Assembly: GCF_012912005.1 (NCBI RefSeq)
Contig: NZ_JABBEA010000009.1
Location: forward strand, 1-64,000
DNA length: 64,000 bases
Direction: 5' to 3'
Origin: Paenibacillus sp. SZ31
GTDB taxonomy: Bacteria > Bacillota > Bacilli > Paenibacillales > Paenibacillaceae
Part shown: positions 43,127 through 52,943 of the stretch, piece by piece
Layout of the letters: each line of letters opens with the position of its first letter
Position numbering within the stretch: position 1 is the first letter of the stretch
Program-made: the position numbers and the translations under genes
The notes under the pieces: generated by a model
Databases searched by the model: none
What the model saw: the letters and a program-made list of their open reading frames with translations, nothing else
What the model was told of the DNA's origin: nothing

Positions 43127-46100
43127 TTGAGTCGCACACGTTTTATTACATTTATTATAGGTGTCGTTGCCTTGTTTATCGCACTGAATGTACTCTCGTT
43201 TCTGGAGGAAGAGCATGCTCCGAAGGCGCATGAAGGGGTACTGGATCTGCGTCAGGTCGGAGGTTTGCAAGAGGGCGATATCGCCCTTAATGGAGAGTGG
43301 CTGTTTTATCCGGGGCAGTTGCTGGATGGAACAGAGAAGACGAGCGCTCATGAATATATCGCTACCGTTCCTGGCAATTGGCGGTCGGCCATTGAACCTT
43401 ATCTTCACAAGGGGGCGTTCGGGTATGGGACGTATCGTTTGAAAATATTGCTGGATGCCGAAGGAGAATCTGCACAGCAGATTGCCTTGCGTGTTCCCTT
43501 AATTCGTACATCCCACACGTTGTTTGTCAACGGGGTGCAGATTGGTTCGAACGGAGTTGTCTCGACAAGCGCCGGACAATATCGTCCCCAAGTAGAGCCC
43601 TATATCTCACATACGGAGATAAGCGGTTCCGAAGTGAATATTGATGTGCAGGTAGCCAATTATGATTTTGCGAATAGCGGGGGAATGATTGAACCCATTC
43701 AAATAGGCAGTATGGATGCTATATACCAATCGCAGCAGAGGAATGTGGCTTTCGAATTTGGTATTCTGGTTGTATTTGGTTTTCTGAGTATGATTTTTGG
43801 ATTTATGCATTATCAGTCACCGCGAAGCGGCTGGATCTATATGTCCCTTTTTTTCATTAGCATGATGGTCACCAGCTCGTATCAGGGAACCAGATTATTA
43901 TTCTGGCTATGGCCTGACCTTACATATGCTACGGGCTTCATTGTATATTTTCTGTCGATCGTCGGCCTTACGTTCTGGATGTTTATGTTTGTCGCCTGTC
44001 AATTGGAAACGGTAATTAGACGTTGGGTGAGATACGCGGTGTACATTTTCAATGCGGCATTCATTATTTTGCTATTGATATTGCCGATTGACATGGTGTC
44101 ACATCTGGTCGTGGTACTAGTGATCCAAAATGTGGCCGTGTATAGTTACTCTTTAGTGATCCTGCTTCGGAGTTTCCGAGGTGGCGATCCAGTTGCTGGA
44201 CATCGGTTTTTGGCCTTTTTTATGTTTGCCGCACATAGCTGGTCCAACGTCTTATTGCAGCTCGGTCTCACCCACATGGGTGACTGGTACTTTATTCAGG
44301 TCTTTCTCTTCTCGGGTTTGTTTATCCTGATGTTTGTGCAGCAATTTGTACTGACTTATAGACGCTTGAAGCGACTATCCCTTGAGATGAAGCGTGTCGA
44401 GCGGTTCAAGAATGAATTCATGGCGAATATCTCGGATCAAATGAAGACTCCACTTCAGGCTCTGATTAGTATCGCTGATGCACGGCTTCAATCAGACCAT
44501 CACCTTACAGCTGACCAGAGACAGGATCTGCAATTGCTTACATCGATGGGGTGGATGATGCGCAGCATGGTGGATGATATACTCGACTTCTCGCAAATTC
44601 GTGAGCAGCAAATATATTTGACGATCCGGTCCGTTGATTTCTATGCATTAGTGGATGAAGTGGTGGAACGTGTCCGATATATGGTATATGACCATTCCAT
44701 AGTAATTACAAGCCATGTGGACAAGACATTGCCACGAGTAGCTGCCGATGAGCAACGCTTGCATCAGATTCTGGCAGGTGTGCTCCAGCATAGCTTGAAG
44801 GTTACCGTTACAGGTACCATCCAGGTTGAAGCTTCAGTAGTGAACGGGATGGTTGAAGTTCGTGTCCATATGCAGGGGGGCGCCATTTCATTGGAGCAGA
44901 TCGCGCTTACCCGTGCGTTGTTCGAATCCAGGCTGGATCAGGATCATGCACATATGCATCACAATTCGGATGCTCCAGGGTTATATCTGGTCAAAGCTCT
45001 AACAGAATTGCATCATGGGAAGGTATATGTACCCGACAGTGAATCTGGAGTAATGGATATTATACTTACGCTACCGTTAAGTGCAGATTCGTCCAGAGAT
45101 GAAACACAAGCTCTATTGTCGTCTATGGTTGAGCAGAAGGCGGCAGTTCAGTTGGTTGATAACCGTATTCTGAATATGTCATTGAACCGAAGTAATCGAT
45201 TTATATCCAGTGTGTACCATATTATGATTATTGATGATGATGCGCTGAATTTGAATCTGCTACTGCCTATTCTGAATCTGGATGATTATCGTGTGACTGT
45301 GGTGAGAAATCCGGAAGAAATCATGCAGGGCATGCATCCATTGGATGAAATGGATCTGATTATCGTAAACCGCACGCTGTCTGGCATATCAGGTACCGTT
45401 ATATGTGGCAAAATCCGTGAACAGTTCACCATGTTTGAACTACCCATTCTGTTACTGATCTCTGCATGGCAAGGGGATCGCGCGCTGGAAGCCGGATTAG
45501 CCGGGGCTAATGATTTTCTGCGCAAACCGGTGGAAGGTTCCGAACTTCGTGTCCGTGTACGTACCTTGCTACAGATGAAACGTTCCGTTGCTGAACGCAT
45601 TCGCATGGAGCTGGCCTTTCTACAGGCGCAGATCAAGCCGCATTTTCTGTTCAATACTCTGAATTCCATTGCAGCACTAAGCAAAAGCAAACCTGCACAG
45701 ATGAATGAACTGCTCAATGAATTGGGGAATTACCTGCGGGAAAGCTTCCGCTTTGACAACACGAATCCACTGACGCCTTTCGATCGGGAGTTAAAATTGG
45801 TGCAGTCCTATCTACATATTGAAAAGGTAAGATTTGACGATTGGCTGGACTTTAAGATTGAAGTGTTGACCTCAACAAACTTCCGAGTCCCTCCGCTGAC
45901 CATTCAACCCTTGGTGGAGAATGCCGTACGTCATGGTATTATGCGACGTGCTGAGGGGGGACGTATTCTGATTCGGGTTACGCGGGATGAACAATTCATC
46001 CTGATTACGGTGAAGGATGACGGGGTAGGCATGCCGACGGAAACACTGGAACGGATTATGGAGGGGCCAACGGTCGAAGGTGGAATCGGCATCCGAAATA

Positions 46101-46231
46101 TTGAGCGTCGACTCAAACAGCTATTCGGATGGGGACTGCTCATACATAGTTCCCTCGAACAGGGAACCGAGATTCAAGTCCGGCTTCCAATAGAAAAGGT
46201 GGGATTTCATGAAAGCGATACTGGTGGATGA
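43127..46231 (+). CDS. Membrane sensor kinase: pseudo-kinase, pseudo-receiver, active LytS-type kinase
   Basis: A 1034-residue protein. An extracytoplasmic jelly-roll sensor (about 35-190, with LNGEWLFYPGQLL and VPGNWR) and seven transmembrane helices (about 205-400) form a 7TMR-DISM module. The first dimerisation box reads NISDQMKTPL near 434: Asp where the phospho-His belongs. The receiver near 700-810 reads LIIVNRTLSG: Asn at the phospho-Asp position. The third module is intact, LytS/YehU-like, with QIKPHFLFNTLNS (His about 838), LVENAVRHG and DDGVGM. TTG start. It overlaps the response regulator gene by 23 bp. Confidence 0.85.
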   Translation: MSRTRFITFIIGVVALFIALNVLSFLEEEHAPKAHEGVLDLRQVGGLQEGDIALNGEWLFYPGQLLDGTEKTSAHEYIATVPGNWRSAIEPYLHKGAFGYGTYRLKILLDAEGESAQQIALRVPLIRTSHTLFVNGVQIGSNGVVSTSAGQYRPQVEPYISHTEISGSEVNIDVQVANYDFANSGGMIEPIQIGSMDAIYQSQQRNVAFEFGILVVFGFLSMIFGFMHYQSPRSGWIYMSLFFISMMVTSSYQGTRLLFWLWPDLTYATGFIVYFLSIVGLTFWMFMFVACQLETVIRRWVRYAVYIFNAAFIILLLILPIDMVSHLVVVLVIQNVAVYSYSLVILLRSFRGGDPVAGHRFLAFFMFAAHSWSNVLLQLGLTHMGDWYFIQVFLFSGLFILMFVQQFVLTYRRLKRLSLEMKRVERFKNEFMANISDQMKTPLQALISIADARLQSDHHLTADQRQDLQLLTSMGWMMRSMVDDILDFSQIREQQIYLTIRSVDFYALVDEVVERVRYMVYDHSIVITSHVDKTLPRVAADEQRLHQILAGVLQHSLKVTVTGTIQVEASVVNGMVEVRVHMQGGAISLEQIALTRALFESRLDQDHAHMHHNSDAPGLYLVKALTELHHGKVYVPDSESGVMDIILTLPLSADSSRDETQALLSSMVEQKAAVQLVDNRILNMSLNRSNRFISSVYHIMIIDDDALNLNLLLPILNLDDYRVTVVRNPEEIMQGMHPLDEMDLIIVNRTLSGISGTVICGKIREQFTMFELPILLLISAWQGDRALEAGLAGANDFLRKPVEGSELRVRVRTLLQMKRSVAERIRMELAFLQAQIKPHFLFNTLNSIAALSKSKPAQMNELLNELGNYLRESFRFDNTNPLTPFDRELKLVQSYLHIEKVRFDDWLDFKIEVLTSTNFRVPPLTIQPLVENAVRHGIMRRAEGGRILIRVTRDEQFILITVKDDGVGMPTETLERIMEGPTVEGGIGIRNIERRLKQLFGWGLLIHSSLEQGTEIQVRLPIEKVGFHESDTGG

Positions 46232-47333
46232 TGAACCGCTCGCGTTGAATCATCTTGCGGAGGAACTGGAGCGTATTAGCGATCTGGACATTATCGGGAA
46301 ATACCGCAGTCCCAGACAGGCTCTCGAGCATATCGTACAGGTTCGACCGAATGTCGTTTTTCTGGATATCGAGATGCCTGAAATGAGCGGGATTGAACTG
46401 GCTGAGCGTATTCTGCAACAACTTCCAGCGACCAAAATTGTGTTTGTCACGGTATATGATGAATATGCAGTCAAGGCGTTTGAACTCAATTCACTGGATT
46501 ATCTGCTGAAACCATTGCAGACAGAGCGGCTGGAGAAGACGATTCATCGATTGTTGCTAACGTCTGATCCTACCGAACGATTCCCGGATTCGCAGGTTAT
46601 GCTTCATTGCCTTGGTCCACTGCAGTTTGAAAAGGCGGGGAGCCCGCCCATCACCATAAGATGGAAGACATTCAAAGCCCAGGAACTCTTCTCGTTCCTG
46701 CTGCAATATCGAGATAAACCTGTTCGCAAGCAGGTGCTGCTTGAACAGTTGTGGCCTGAGATTGAATGGAAACGCGGAGTAACCCAGCTCTACACAGCCA
46801 TCTATCAGATTCGCAAACAACTACAGTCGGAGCAGGTTAATATCCAGATTTCCAACCTCGATGAAGGATATATGCTGCAATTGAACGGGGCATCCCTGGA
46901 TATGGACACGTGGGAGAAAAGGGTAGCAGAAGCGCCTGCCGTTACAGCGTTAACGATGGATCTTCATTTACAGATTTCGTCTCTCTACAAAGGTCCATAT
47001 CTGGGGGAAACAACGTATCTGTGGGCCGAAATGGAGCGACGCCGACTGCGCAATCTCTGGCTTCGCCATGAGAAGCAAATCGCTGATTATTATATCGGTG
47101 CCCGGCAGGATGAAGATGCGGTTGCACATTATCTCAAAATACAGCGCATGTTGCCTGATGAGGAAAATATATATGTGGTTTTGATGAACCTGTATCATCG
47201 ACTCGGTGATCGACGTTCGGTCGAGGTTCAGTATAGCCAGTTATGCCGTATGTTGAGTCAGGAAATGGACATGCTGCCTCATCCGGCTGTTCAGGAATGG
47301 TTCGAAAGCTGGAAATCCAATCGTTCAACCTAA
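46209..47333 (+). CDS. Response regulator with winged helix and BTAD domain (SARP-like)
   Basis: A 374-residue protein. The receiver (1-120) is complete: acidic pair DDEP, phospho-Asp in VVFLDIEMPEMSG (about 54), and Lys in LDYLLKPLQ. An OmpR-type winged helix follows (LLEQLWPEIEWKRGVTQLYT), then a helical BTAD domain (YLGETTYLWAEMERRRLRNL). LytS-type kinases usually pair with LytTR regulators, so a SARP-like output is a variation. AAGGTGG precedes ATG 46209 inside the kinase gene. Confidence 0.88.
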   Translation: MKAILVDDEPLALNHLAEELERISDLDIIGKYRSPRQALEHIVQVRPNVVFLDIEMPEMSGIELAERILQQLPATKIVFVTVYDEYAVKAFELNSLDYLLKPLQTERLEKTIHRLLLTSDPTERFPDSQVMLHCLGPLQFEKAGSPPITIRWKTFKAQELFSFLLQYRDKPVRKQVLLEQLWPEIEWKRGVTQLYTAIYQIRKQLQSEQVNIQISNLDEGYMLQLNGASLDMDTWEKRVAEAPAVTALTMDLHLQISSLYKGPYLGETTYLWAEMERRRLRNLWLRHEKQIADYYIGARQDEDAVAHYLKIQRMLPDEENIYVVLMNLYHRLGDRRSVEVQYSQLCRMLSQEMDMLPHPAVQEWFESWKSNRST

Positions 47334-47335
47334 GC

Positions 47336-47363
47336 CTACTTGTCCTTGCAAGTGGGTTTTTTT
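47336..47363 (+). terminator. Terminator after the two-component genes
   Basis: A 6-bp stem CCTACT / AGTGGG around a 9-nt loop, followed by TTTTTTTA. Confidence 0.6.
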
Positions 47364-47478
47364 ATGGTCCACTGCTTTCGAAAGTTATTTTGACTGGGAC
47401 TTATGGTTCAGGTTTCAGAAATGTTTCAAATCGATGTTCTATAATGAAATAAGTAACATGTAGAGAGAGGCATCGATA

Positions 47479-49959
47479 ATGGAACATACACTGGAACACA
47501 GTATTCAACATGGCATGGGTTCACATGATAACGTACTTGTCCTGATTTCATATTTGATTGCTGTTGCGGCTTCGTATAACGTTCTGGACCTCACGAGCAG
47601 AATTAACAAAGCCAGCGGTAGAAGTCGTTGGTTATGGCTATGTTTTGGCGCAATTGTCATGGGGATGGGCATCTGGTCCATGCATTTTGTCGGCATGATG
47701 GCGATGTCACTGCCATTCCCCGTTTCTTATGATCTTGTCATTGTGCTGATCTCCGTGGCTGTAGCCATTGTGGCATCTTTGGTGGCGTTACTGGTGGTCT
47801 CTCGGCAGAGACTATCACTGTTACAGTTATTGGGCGGTGCCTGTCTGTTTGCTCTCGGTATCGTGTTGATGCATTATATCGGGATGTATGCGATGCAGGT
47901 GGAGATTCGATACGATGCCATGTATGTCGTGTTATCGGTCGTGATTGCGTGTGCTGCTTCAATTACAGCCCTGTGGTTATCGTTATATTTTCTTAAATCG
48001 GGTACACGTCATGATGTCTGGAAAAAGGTTGGAAGTGCCCTCATTATGGGAGGGGCCATTGCGGGCATGCATTATACAGGTATGATGGCAGTGCATATTG
48101 AATCGGACATGCCCCCGAACAGGGTCATATCTTCATTAAACATGCTTTTGGACCAGAAGCGTCTGGCCTATTTTATTTCCATGGGTACGTTATTTACGCT
48201 GGGATTGTCGCTTGTTAGTCTGTACATATCAAGACTGTTTTCCAAACAGGAGTCGGAGAAGAAAGAGAATGAAAAATGGTATAAATCGCTCTACGAGCAT
48301 AATCAGGATGGTATTATTTCCATCGATCTTCACATGCGAATTGTTGGAATTAATCCGGCAGCAGCCCGAATTGGTGGCATTAAGGAGAAACAATTAAAAG
48401 ATCAATCCGTAAGTGCCCTTTTAACCATGGTTGTGGAGGAGGATCGGGAACGCATCAGGCATATGTTCGGACGTGCTACGGATGGTGAAGAGATGAAGTA
48501 CGAGACTGTCATCTATAGCACCAATCAGGAACGGGTTGAACTTGGCGTTGTGCTCGCACCCGTCATTGTAGATAAGCAGGTGGTGGGAAATTATATCATC
48601 ATGAAGGACATCACGGACGAAAAACGTGTAAAGGTGAGAAACTATCACCTGGCTTTTCACGATGAATTGACTGGACTGCCCAATCGCAGAATGTTTAATC
48701 AGAGGTTATCGGAAACGATGGAGTCGCATCGTTATGAGCAAAAGCAGTTTGCCGTCATGGTTCTTGATCTTGACCGATTCAAAGTTATTAATGACTCACT
48801 TGGACACATCTATGGAGATCTGTTTCTGCAGGAGATGAGCCGACGGATTAAGGATGAACTGAATGGTGAGGATGTAACGGTTGCCCGAATGGGTGGAGAT
48901 GAGTTTGCAATTCTTGTTCATCAGTACACTAATCTTGGAGATATCACCCGCTTGGCGGAACGCATCATTCAGGCGATTGCGAAGCCCTGTTATCTAAAAG
49001 AGAGCGAGTTTTATGTTACGGGCAGCATTGGTATCGCCGTATTTCCGGACCATGGGCAAGATGCTGTAGAACTGCTGCAGCATGCAGATACGGCCATGTA
49101 TGAAGTGAAAAAAAATGGCAAGAACGGATATCAGTTCTTCTCTGCCGCATTGCATCATGAGTTGCGGGAACGAATGATTTTGGAGAATGACCTTAGAAAA
49201 GCATTGGATCGAGGGGAATTCGTGTTACATTACCAACCTCAGATTCAGACAAGTGAAGTCAGCATGATTGGTGTCGAAGCCTTGGTACGGTGGAATCATC
49301 CGACCCGTGGATTATTGTATCCCGGCACGTTCATCTCGGTTGCAGAAGAGACGGGTATGATTATTGAGCTGGGTAATCGGGTGCTCCGGGAAGCTTGTGT
49401 TCAGATGCGGAATTGGCATGATGCAGGGGGACCTTTGATTCCGGTATCCGTGAATCTGTCCTCTCAGCAATTCCATCAATCCAATCTGGTGGAACAGGTT
49501 CGTCAGATTCTATTTGAAACGGGTTTGAGCCCGCAGTATCTGGAATTGGAAATCACGGAAAGCATGATGATGGATGCGATCGCTTCCATTGAAATTCTGA
49601 ATCAATTAACCGAGCTTGGAATCCGGATCAGCTTGGACGATTTTGGAACAGGGTACAGTTCATTTAGTTATCTAAAAATGTTTCCGATTCACAAAGTGAA
49701 AATTGACCGCTCTTTTATCCAGGACATTGCGGTTAATCATAGCGATAGAGCCATTGTTTCGACTATGATTACAATGGCGAAACAATTGAATATGGATGTC
49801 ATTGCAGAAGGCATTGAAACGAAGGGACAACTGGATATTCTGACCGAGCAGGATTGCAATGAGGTACAGGGGTACTACTACAGCAAGCCATTGCCAGCGG
49901 ATGAGGTGGAGCAGATTTTCTTTTTGCCCCAGCGGTCGGGTAACGTATTGACGTTCTGA
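47479..49959 (+). CDS. MHYT-PAS-GGDEF-EAL c-di-GMP turnover protein
   Basis: An 826-residue membrane protein. The MHYT sensor has seven helices with three copies of its motif (MHFVGMMAM, MHYIGMYAM, MHYTGMMAV), thought to bind copper or gases. A PAS domain follows (about 265-380), then a diguanylate cyclase with an intact GGDEF (ARMGGDEFAIL) and a phosphodiesterase with intact EAL (GVEALVRW, DDFGTGYSS, AEGIET). No RxxD inhibitory site is seen at the usual place before GGDEF. Both active sites look usable. GAGAGAGG precedes ATG 47479. Confidence 0.94.
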   Translation: MEHTLEHSIQHGMGSHDNVLVLISYLIAVAASYNVLDLTSRINKASGRSRWLWLCFGAIVMGMGIWSMHFVGMMAMSLPFPVSYDLVIVLISVAVAIVASLVALLVVSRQRLSLLQLLGGACLFALGIVLMHYIGMYAMQVEIRYDAMYVVLSVVIACAASITALWLSLYFLKSGTRHDVWKKVGSALIMGGAIAGMHYTGMMAVHIESDMPPNRVISSLNMLLDQKRLAYFISMGTLFTLGLSLVSLYISRLFSKQESEKKENEKWYKSLYEHNQDGIISIDLHMRIVGINPAAARIGGIKEKQLKDQSVSALLTMVVEEDRERIRHMFGRATDGEEMKYETVIYSTNQERVELGVVLAPVIVDKQVVGNYIIMKDITDEKRVKVRNYHLAFHDELTGLPNRRMFNQRLSETMESHRYEQKQFAVMVLDLDRFKVINDSLGHIYGDLFLQEMSRRIKDELNGEDVTVARMGGDEFAILVHQYTNLGDITRLAERIIQAIAKPCYLKESEFYVTGSIGIAVFPDHGQDAVELLQHADTAMYEVKKNGKNGYQFFSAALHHELRERMILENDLRKALDRGEFVLHYQPQIQTSEVSMIGVEALVRWNHPTRGLLYPGTFISVAEETGMIIELGNRVLREACVQMRNWHDAGGPLIPVSVNLSSQQFHQSNLVEQVRQILFETGLSPQYLELEITESMMMDAIASIEILNQLTELGIRISLDDFGTGYSSFSYLKMFPIHKVKIDRSFIQDIAVNHSDRAIVSTMITMAKQLNMDVIAEGIETKGQLDILTEQDCNEVQGYYYSKPLPADEVEQIFFLPQRSGNVLTF

Positions 49960-50122
49960 AAGATGACACATATAAAATAAACGGCAACAGGTGATCCAAA
50001 GTTCTGCAAATCGGGTATCAATAGTAGAGTCATTTAGAACCTGATGGATACATATGTTGTTATGCTCGTTGTTTTGCTGGTAAAAGGCTGTTTATTATGG
50101 AATGAACTGTGGGGGTTATCAA

Positions 50123-51043
50123 GTGCCTATATTAGATATGGAAAAGAAAGATGTTGTCACCGATGCACTGGTTATCAAGGCGATGGAGAAAAGTCTGGCT
50201 ATCATTCGATTCGATCTGGATCGACGGGTAACGTATGTGAATGAAGTCTTTGCCCAGACGATGGGATATTCCGTAGATGAGATGTATGGCATGAAGCATC
50301 AGCAGTTATGCTTCGGCCATTTTGTGAACACCCCGGACTATGACGCTTTTTGGAATAGCATATTTAATGGTGTTAGCTTCCAGGACAAGGTTGAACGCAA
50401 GGATGCAAAGGGAAATTCCGTATGGCTTGAGGCGACCTATATGCCGGTCTTTGATGAGAAGAATCAAAAAATACTGGGTGTCTCCAAAATCGCCACTAAC
50501 ATTACCAATCGTCAGAACAATATCTCAGTCGTGGTGAATGAATTGAAAAGCATGTCTCATGAGCTAAATGGGCAGGCAGATGTAGGGATTGAACGCAGCC
50601 AGGAATTAATGTCCAGCATCTCCTATATCTCAGAGGTGTCAGCTTCTAACCGTGCAACGTTGACTCATTTGCAGGAACAGGCTGGATCGATTCAAGGAGT
50701 GGTTCGAACGATACGCGAGATTTCATCACAGACGCAGCTGCTTGCGTTAAATGCTGCCATTGAGGCTGCACATGCAGGAGAATTCGGACGAGGATTCGAT
50801 ATCGTGGCCAAGGAAGTAAAGAAACTGTCCGCAATGGTGGAAAGTTCGATTAATGAGATTAGAGATAGTGTGACTGGAATAACGAAGGAGATTAGTAATA
50901 TCACAGGCGGTACAAAAAAGGTAGAGCAATATGTCGAGCAGAGCCAGAAGCGGATTGAGATCGCTTTGAATGATTTTACGGCCATTGCTGCCTCAGCTCA
51001 CTTGCTGGATGCCAAAGCAGAGCATGTGACCAGAATCGTATAA
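50123..51043 (+). CDS. Soluble PAS-containing methyl-accepting chemotaxis protein
   Basis: About 306 residues without membrane helices. The N-terminal PAS domain (about 20-130: RRVTYVNEVFAQTMGYS) is followed by a short signalling helix hairpin with the conserved tip EISSQTQLLALNAAIEAAHA, then GEFGRGFDIVAKEVKKLS. It resembles small cytoplasmic PAS-MCPs rather than full receptors. The GTG start at 50123 has GGGGG upstream; a longer in-frame form starts at 50102. It follows the c-di-GMP protein by 160 bp on the same strand. Confidence 0.85.
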   Translation: MPILDMEKKDVVTDALVIKAMEKSLAIIRFDLDRRVTYVNEVFAQTMGYSVDEMYGMKHQQLCFGHFVNTPDYDAFWNSIFNGVSFQDKVERKDAKGNSVWLEATYMPVFDEKNQKILGVSKIATNITNRQNNISVVVNELKSMSHELNGQADVGIERSQELMSSISYISEVSASNRATLTHLQEQAGSIQGVVRTIREISSQTQLLALNAAIEAAHAGEFGRGFDIVAKEVKKLSAMVESSINEIRDSVTGITKEISNITGGTKKVEQYVEQSQKRIEIALNDFTAIAASAHLLDAKAEHVTRIV

Positions 51044-51060
51044 TAATATATTGCAGATAG

Positions 51061-51088
51061 CGGTTCCTTATACAGGAACCGTTTTTTT
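51061..51088 (+). terminator. Terminator after the PAS-MCP gene
   Basis: CGGTTCCT / AGGAACCG stem, 5-nt loop, then TTTTTTT. Confidence 0.88.
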
Positions 51089-51192
51089 GTCGTTCTGTAC
51101 ATAAAAAAACGGGAATTATTGTGATCAAACGGGGACACAATACTTGGGAATACCTGCAGCTTCGTCATGCAGAGAAATGTTGGGGTGGGAAC

Positions 51193-52905
51193 ATGTGGTC
51201 AACAATTGTGTCCTACGTGCCGGAAAGTCCCATATGGATTCAGGCATTCTTGGTCTTTATCATTCCGATTGGCATTACCTTGACCATGCGCTGGATCAAT
51301 GCTGCCATTAAGCGTGGAAGCTTCTCTCGTTCGAAGCAACCGTCCATATCCTCGAAGGATATCTCGCCAGCAGCGGCAGGGCAGGGTCAGGGAACCGAAA
51401 CAGGTAACTATGCCAATATTAAATTAACTGAAAAGTACAATACAAATCTGACTAGTGTAAAAGAAAGCTTTGGACTCAATTCAGATGTGCATATTCGAGA
51501 ATTTACCATTAGGGGTACGAATACACGGGCTGCGGTCATATATACCGAAGGCCTGGTAGATCAGGACTTAGTTGATGATCATTTAATTACACCATTGATG
51601 TTAGAAGGTATTCCTCTGCTTAAGCAGGAGGGTTTCCTTCATCCGGACAACGCACACTTACTGTCGGCATACCTGCAAAATCAATTGCTTCCAGTCAGTT
51701 TGGTTGAGGAAACCAAGTCTCTCCAAGAGCTCGCAGTTGGCGTGCTTTTTGGTAAAAATGCACTGTTGGTTGATGGTTTGCCAGGTGCTTTATTGATTGG
51801 AGCACATAAGATCAAAACACGAGGTATGAATGAACCCTTGTCAGAGGGATTGCTTCGTGGACCACGTATTGGTTTTACAGAGCAATTAAGCGATAACACA
51901 GGCATTCTGCGTCGTTATGGTACGGATCAGAGTCTTTTTATTCGAAAGTATGAAGTAGGTTCGCGGATCAAAAAAGATTTGGCGATAGCCTATATTCAGG
52001 ATATTGCCGATCCCAATCTCGTGGCTGAAGTCTGCAAACGAATTGAAGAGATGGACATGGATTCGATGCTGGAATCTGGATATGTGGAACAACTCATTGA
52101 AGACAGTACCCTGAGTCCTTTTCAGCAGGTACTGAATACGGAAAGACCTGACCGGGTCATTGGCGCTTTGCTGGAAGGTCGGGTGGCTATTTTATTGGAT
52201 GGAACGCCATTTGTGCTGGTTGTACCCGTGACCTTCAGCATGTTGCTACAATCTCCCGAAGATTACTATGAACGCTGGATTCCTGGAACCTTTTTGCGAA
52301 TGTTGCGTTTTATGGCCGCCATGCTGGCATTACTTGCTCCTGCACTGTATATCTCGTTTATCTCGTTTCATCCGGGACTTATCCCGACCAAGCTGGTATT
52401 GACGATTATTGAAACGCGTACGGGAGTACCGTTTCCTTCGATCATTGAAGTACTGATCATGGAACTTTCGATTGAGATTCTGAGGGAGGCCGGAATCCGG
52501 TTGCCTAAGCCGATTGCGCCCGCGATGGGGATCGTCGGAGGTTTGATTATTGGGCAAGCAGCGGTACAGGCGGGTATCATAAGCCAATTCCTGGTCATTG
52601 TCGTTGCGGTTACAGCCATCTCATCCTTTACGATTCCTGTCTATAGTGCAGGGTTAACGTTGCGGATTCTGCGATTTGCCGCCATGTTTAGTGCAGCTAT
52701 ACTTGGACTGTATGGCGTAGTTATGTTCTTCCTGCTTGTGTGTACACATTTGGCTCGACTTTCGAGCTTTGGCGTGCCCTATGTTGCCCCAGCGGTTCCT
52801 TATCACTTGAATGAATGGAAGGATTTCGTTATCCGTGCTCCGTTAAATATGATGAGGTTGCGTCCCAAGATGACAAATCCGATAGATAAGGATCGAAAAA
52901 AATAA
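51193..52905 (+). CDS. GerA-type spore germination receptor subunit
   Basis: About 570 residues. The GerA soluble domain (about 75-320) shows ALLIGAHKIKTRGMNEPLSE and RRYGTDQSLF, followed by a C-terminal membrane part with LAPALYISFISFHPGLIPT and the conserved PFPSIIEVLIMELSIEILRE segment. An additional N-terminal helix (IWIQAFLVFIIPIGITLTM) precedes the soluble domain, not usual for GerAA. In the spore inner membrane, A, B and C subunits form the nutrient receptor. The start at 51193 has GGGGTGGG upstream; an in-frame GTG at 51121 is the alternative. Confidence 0.9.
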   Translation: MWSTIVSYVPESPIWIQAFLVFIIPIGITLTMRWINAAIKRGSFSRSKQPSISSKDISPAAAGQGQGTETGNYANIKLTEKYNTNLTSVKESFGLNSDVHIREFTIRGTNTRAAVIYTEGLVDQDLVDDHLITPLMLEGIPLLKQEGFLHPDNAHLLSAYLQNQLLPVSLVEETKSLQELAVGVLFGKNALLVDGLPGALLIGAHKIKTRGMNEPLSEGLLRGPRIGFTEQLSDNTGILRRYGTDQSLFIRKYEVGSRIKKDLAIAYIQDIADPNLVAEVCKRIEEMDMDSMLESGYVEQLIEDSTLSPFQQVLNTERPDRVIGALLEGRVAILLDGTPFVLVVPVTFSMLLQSPEDYYERWIPGTFLRMLRFMAAMLALLAPALYISFISFHPGLIPTKLVLTIIETRTGVPFPSIIEVLIMELSIEILREAGIRLPKPIAPAMGIVGGLIIGQAAVQAGIISQFLVIVVAVTAISSFTIPVYSAGLTLRILRFAAMFSAAILGLYGVVMFFLLVCTHLARLSSFGVPYVAPAVPYHLNEWKDFVIRAPLNMMRLRPKMTNPIDKDRKK

Positions 52906-52943
52906 TTAAATTGCATCTACAGAAGGACTGGAGGTGAACTAAA

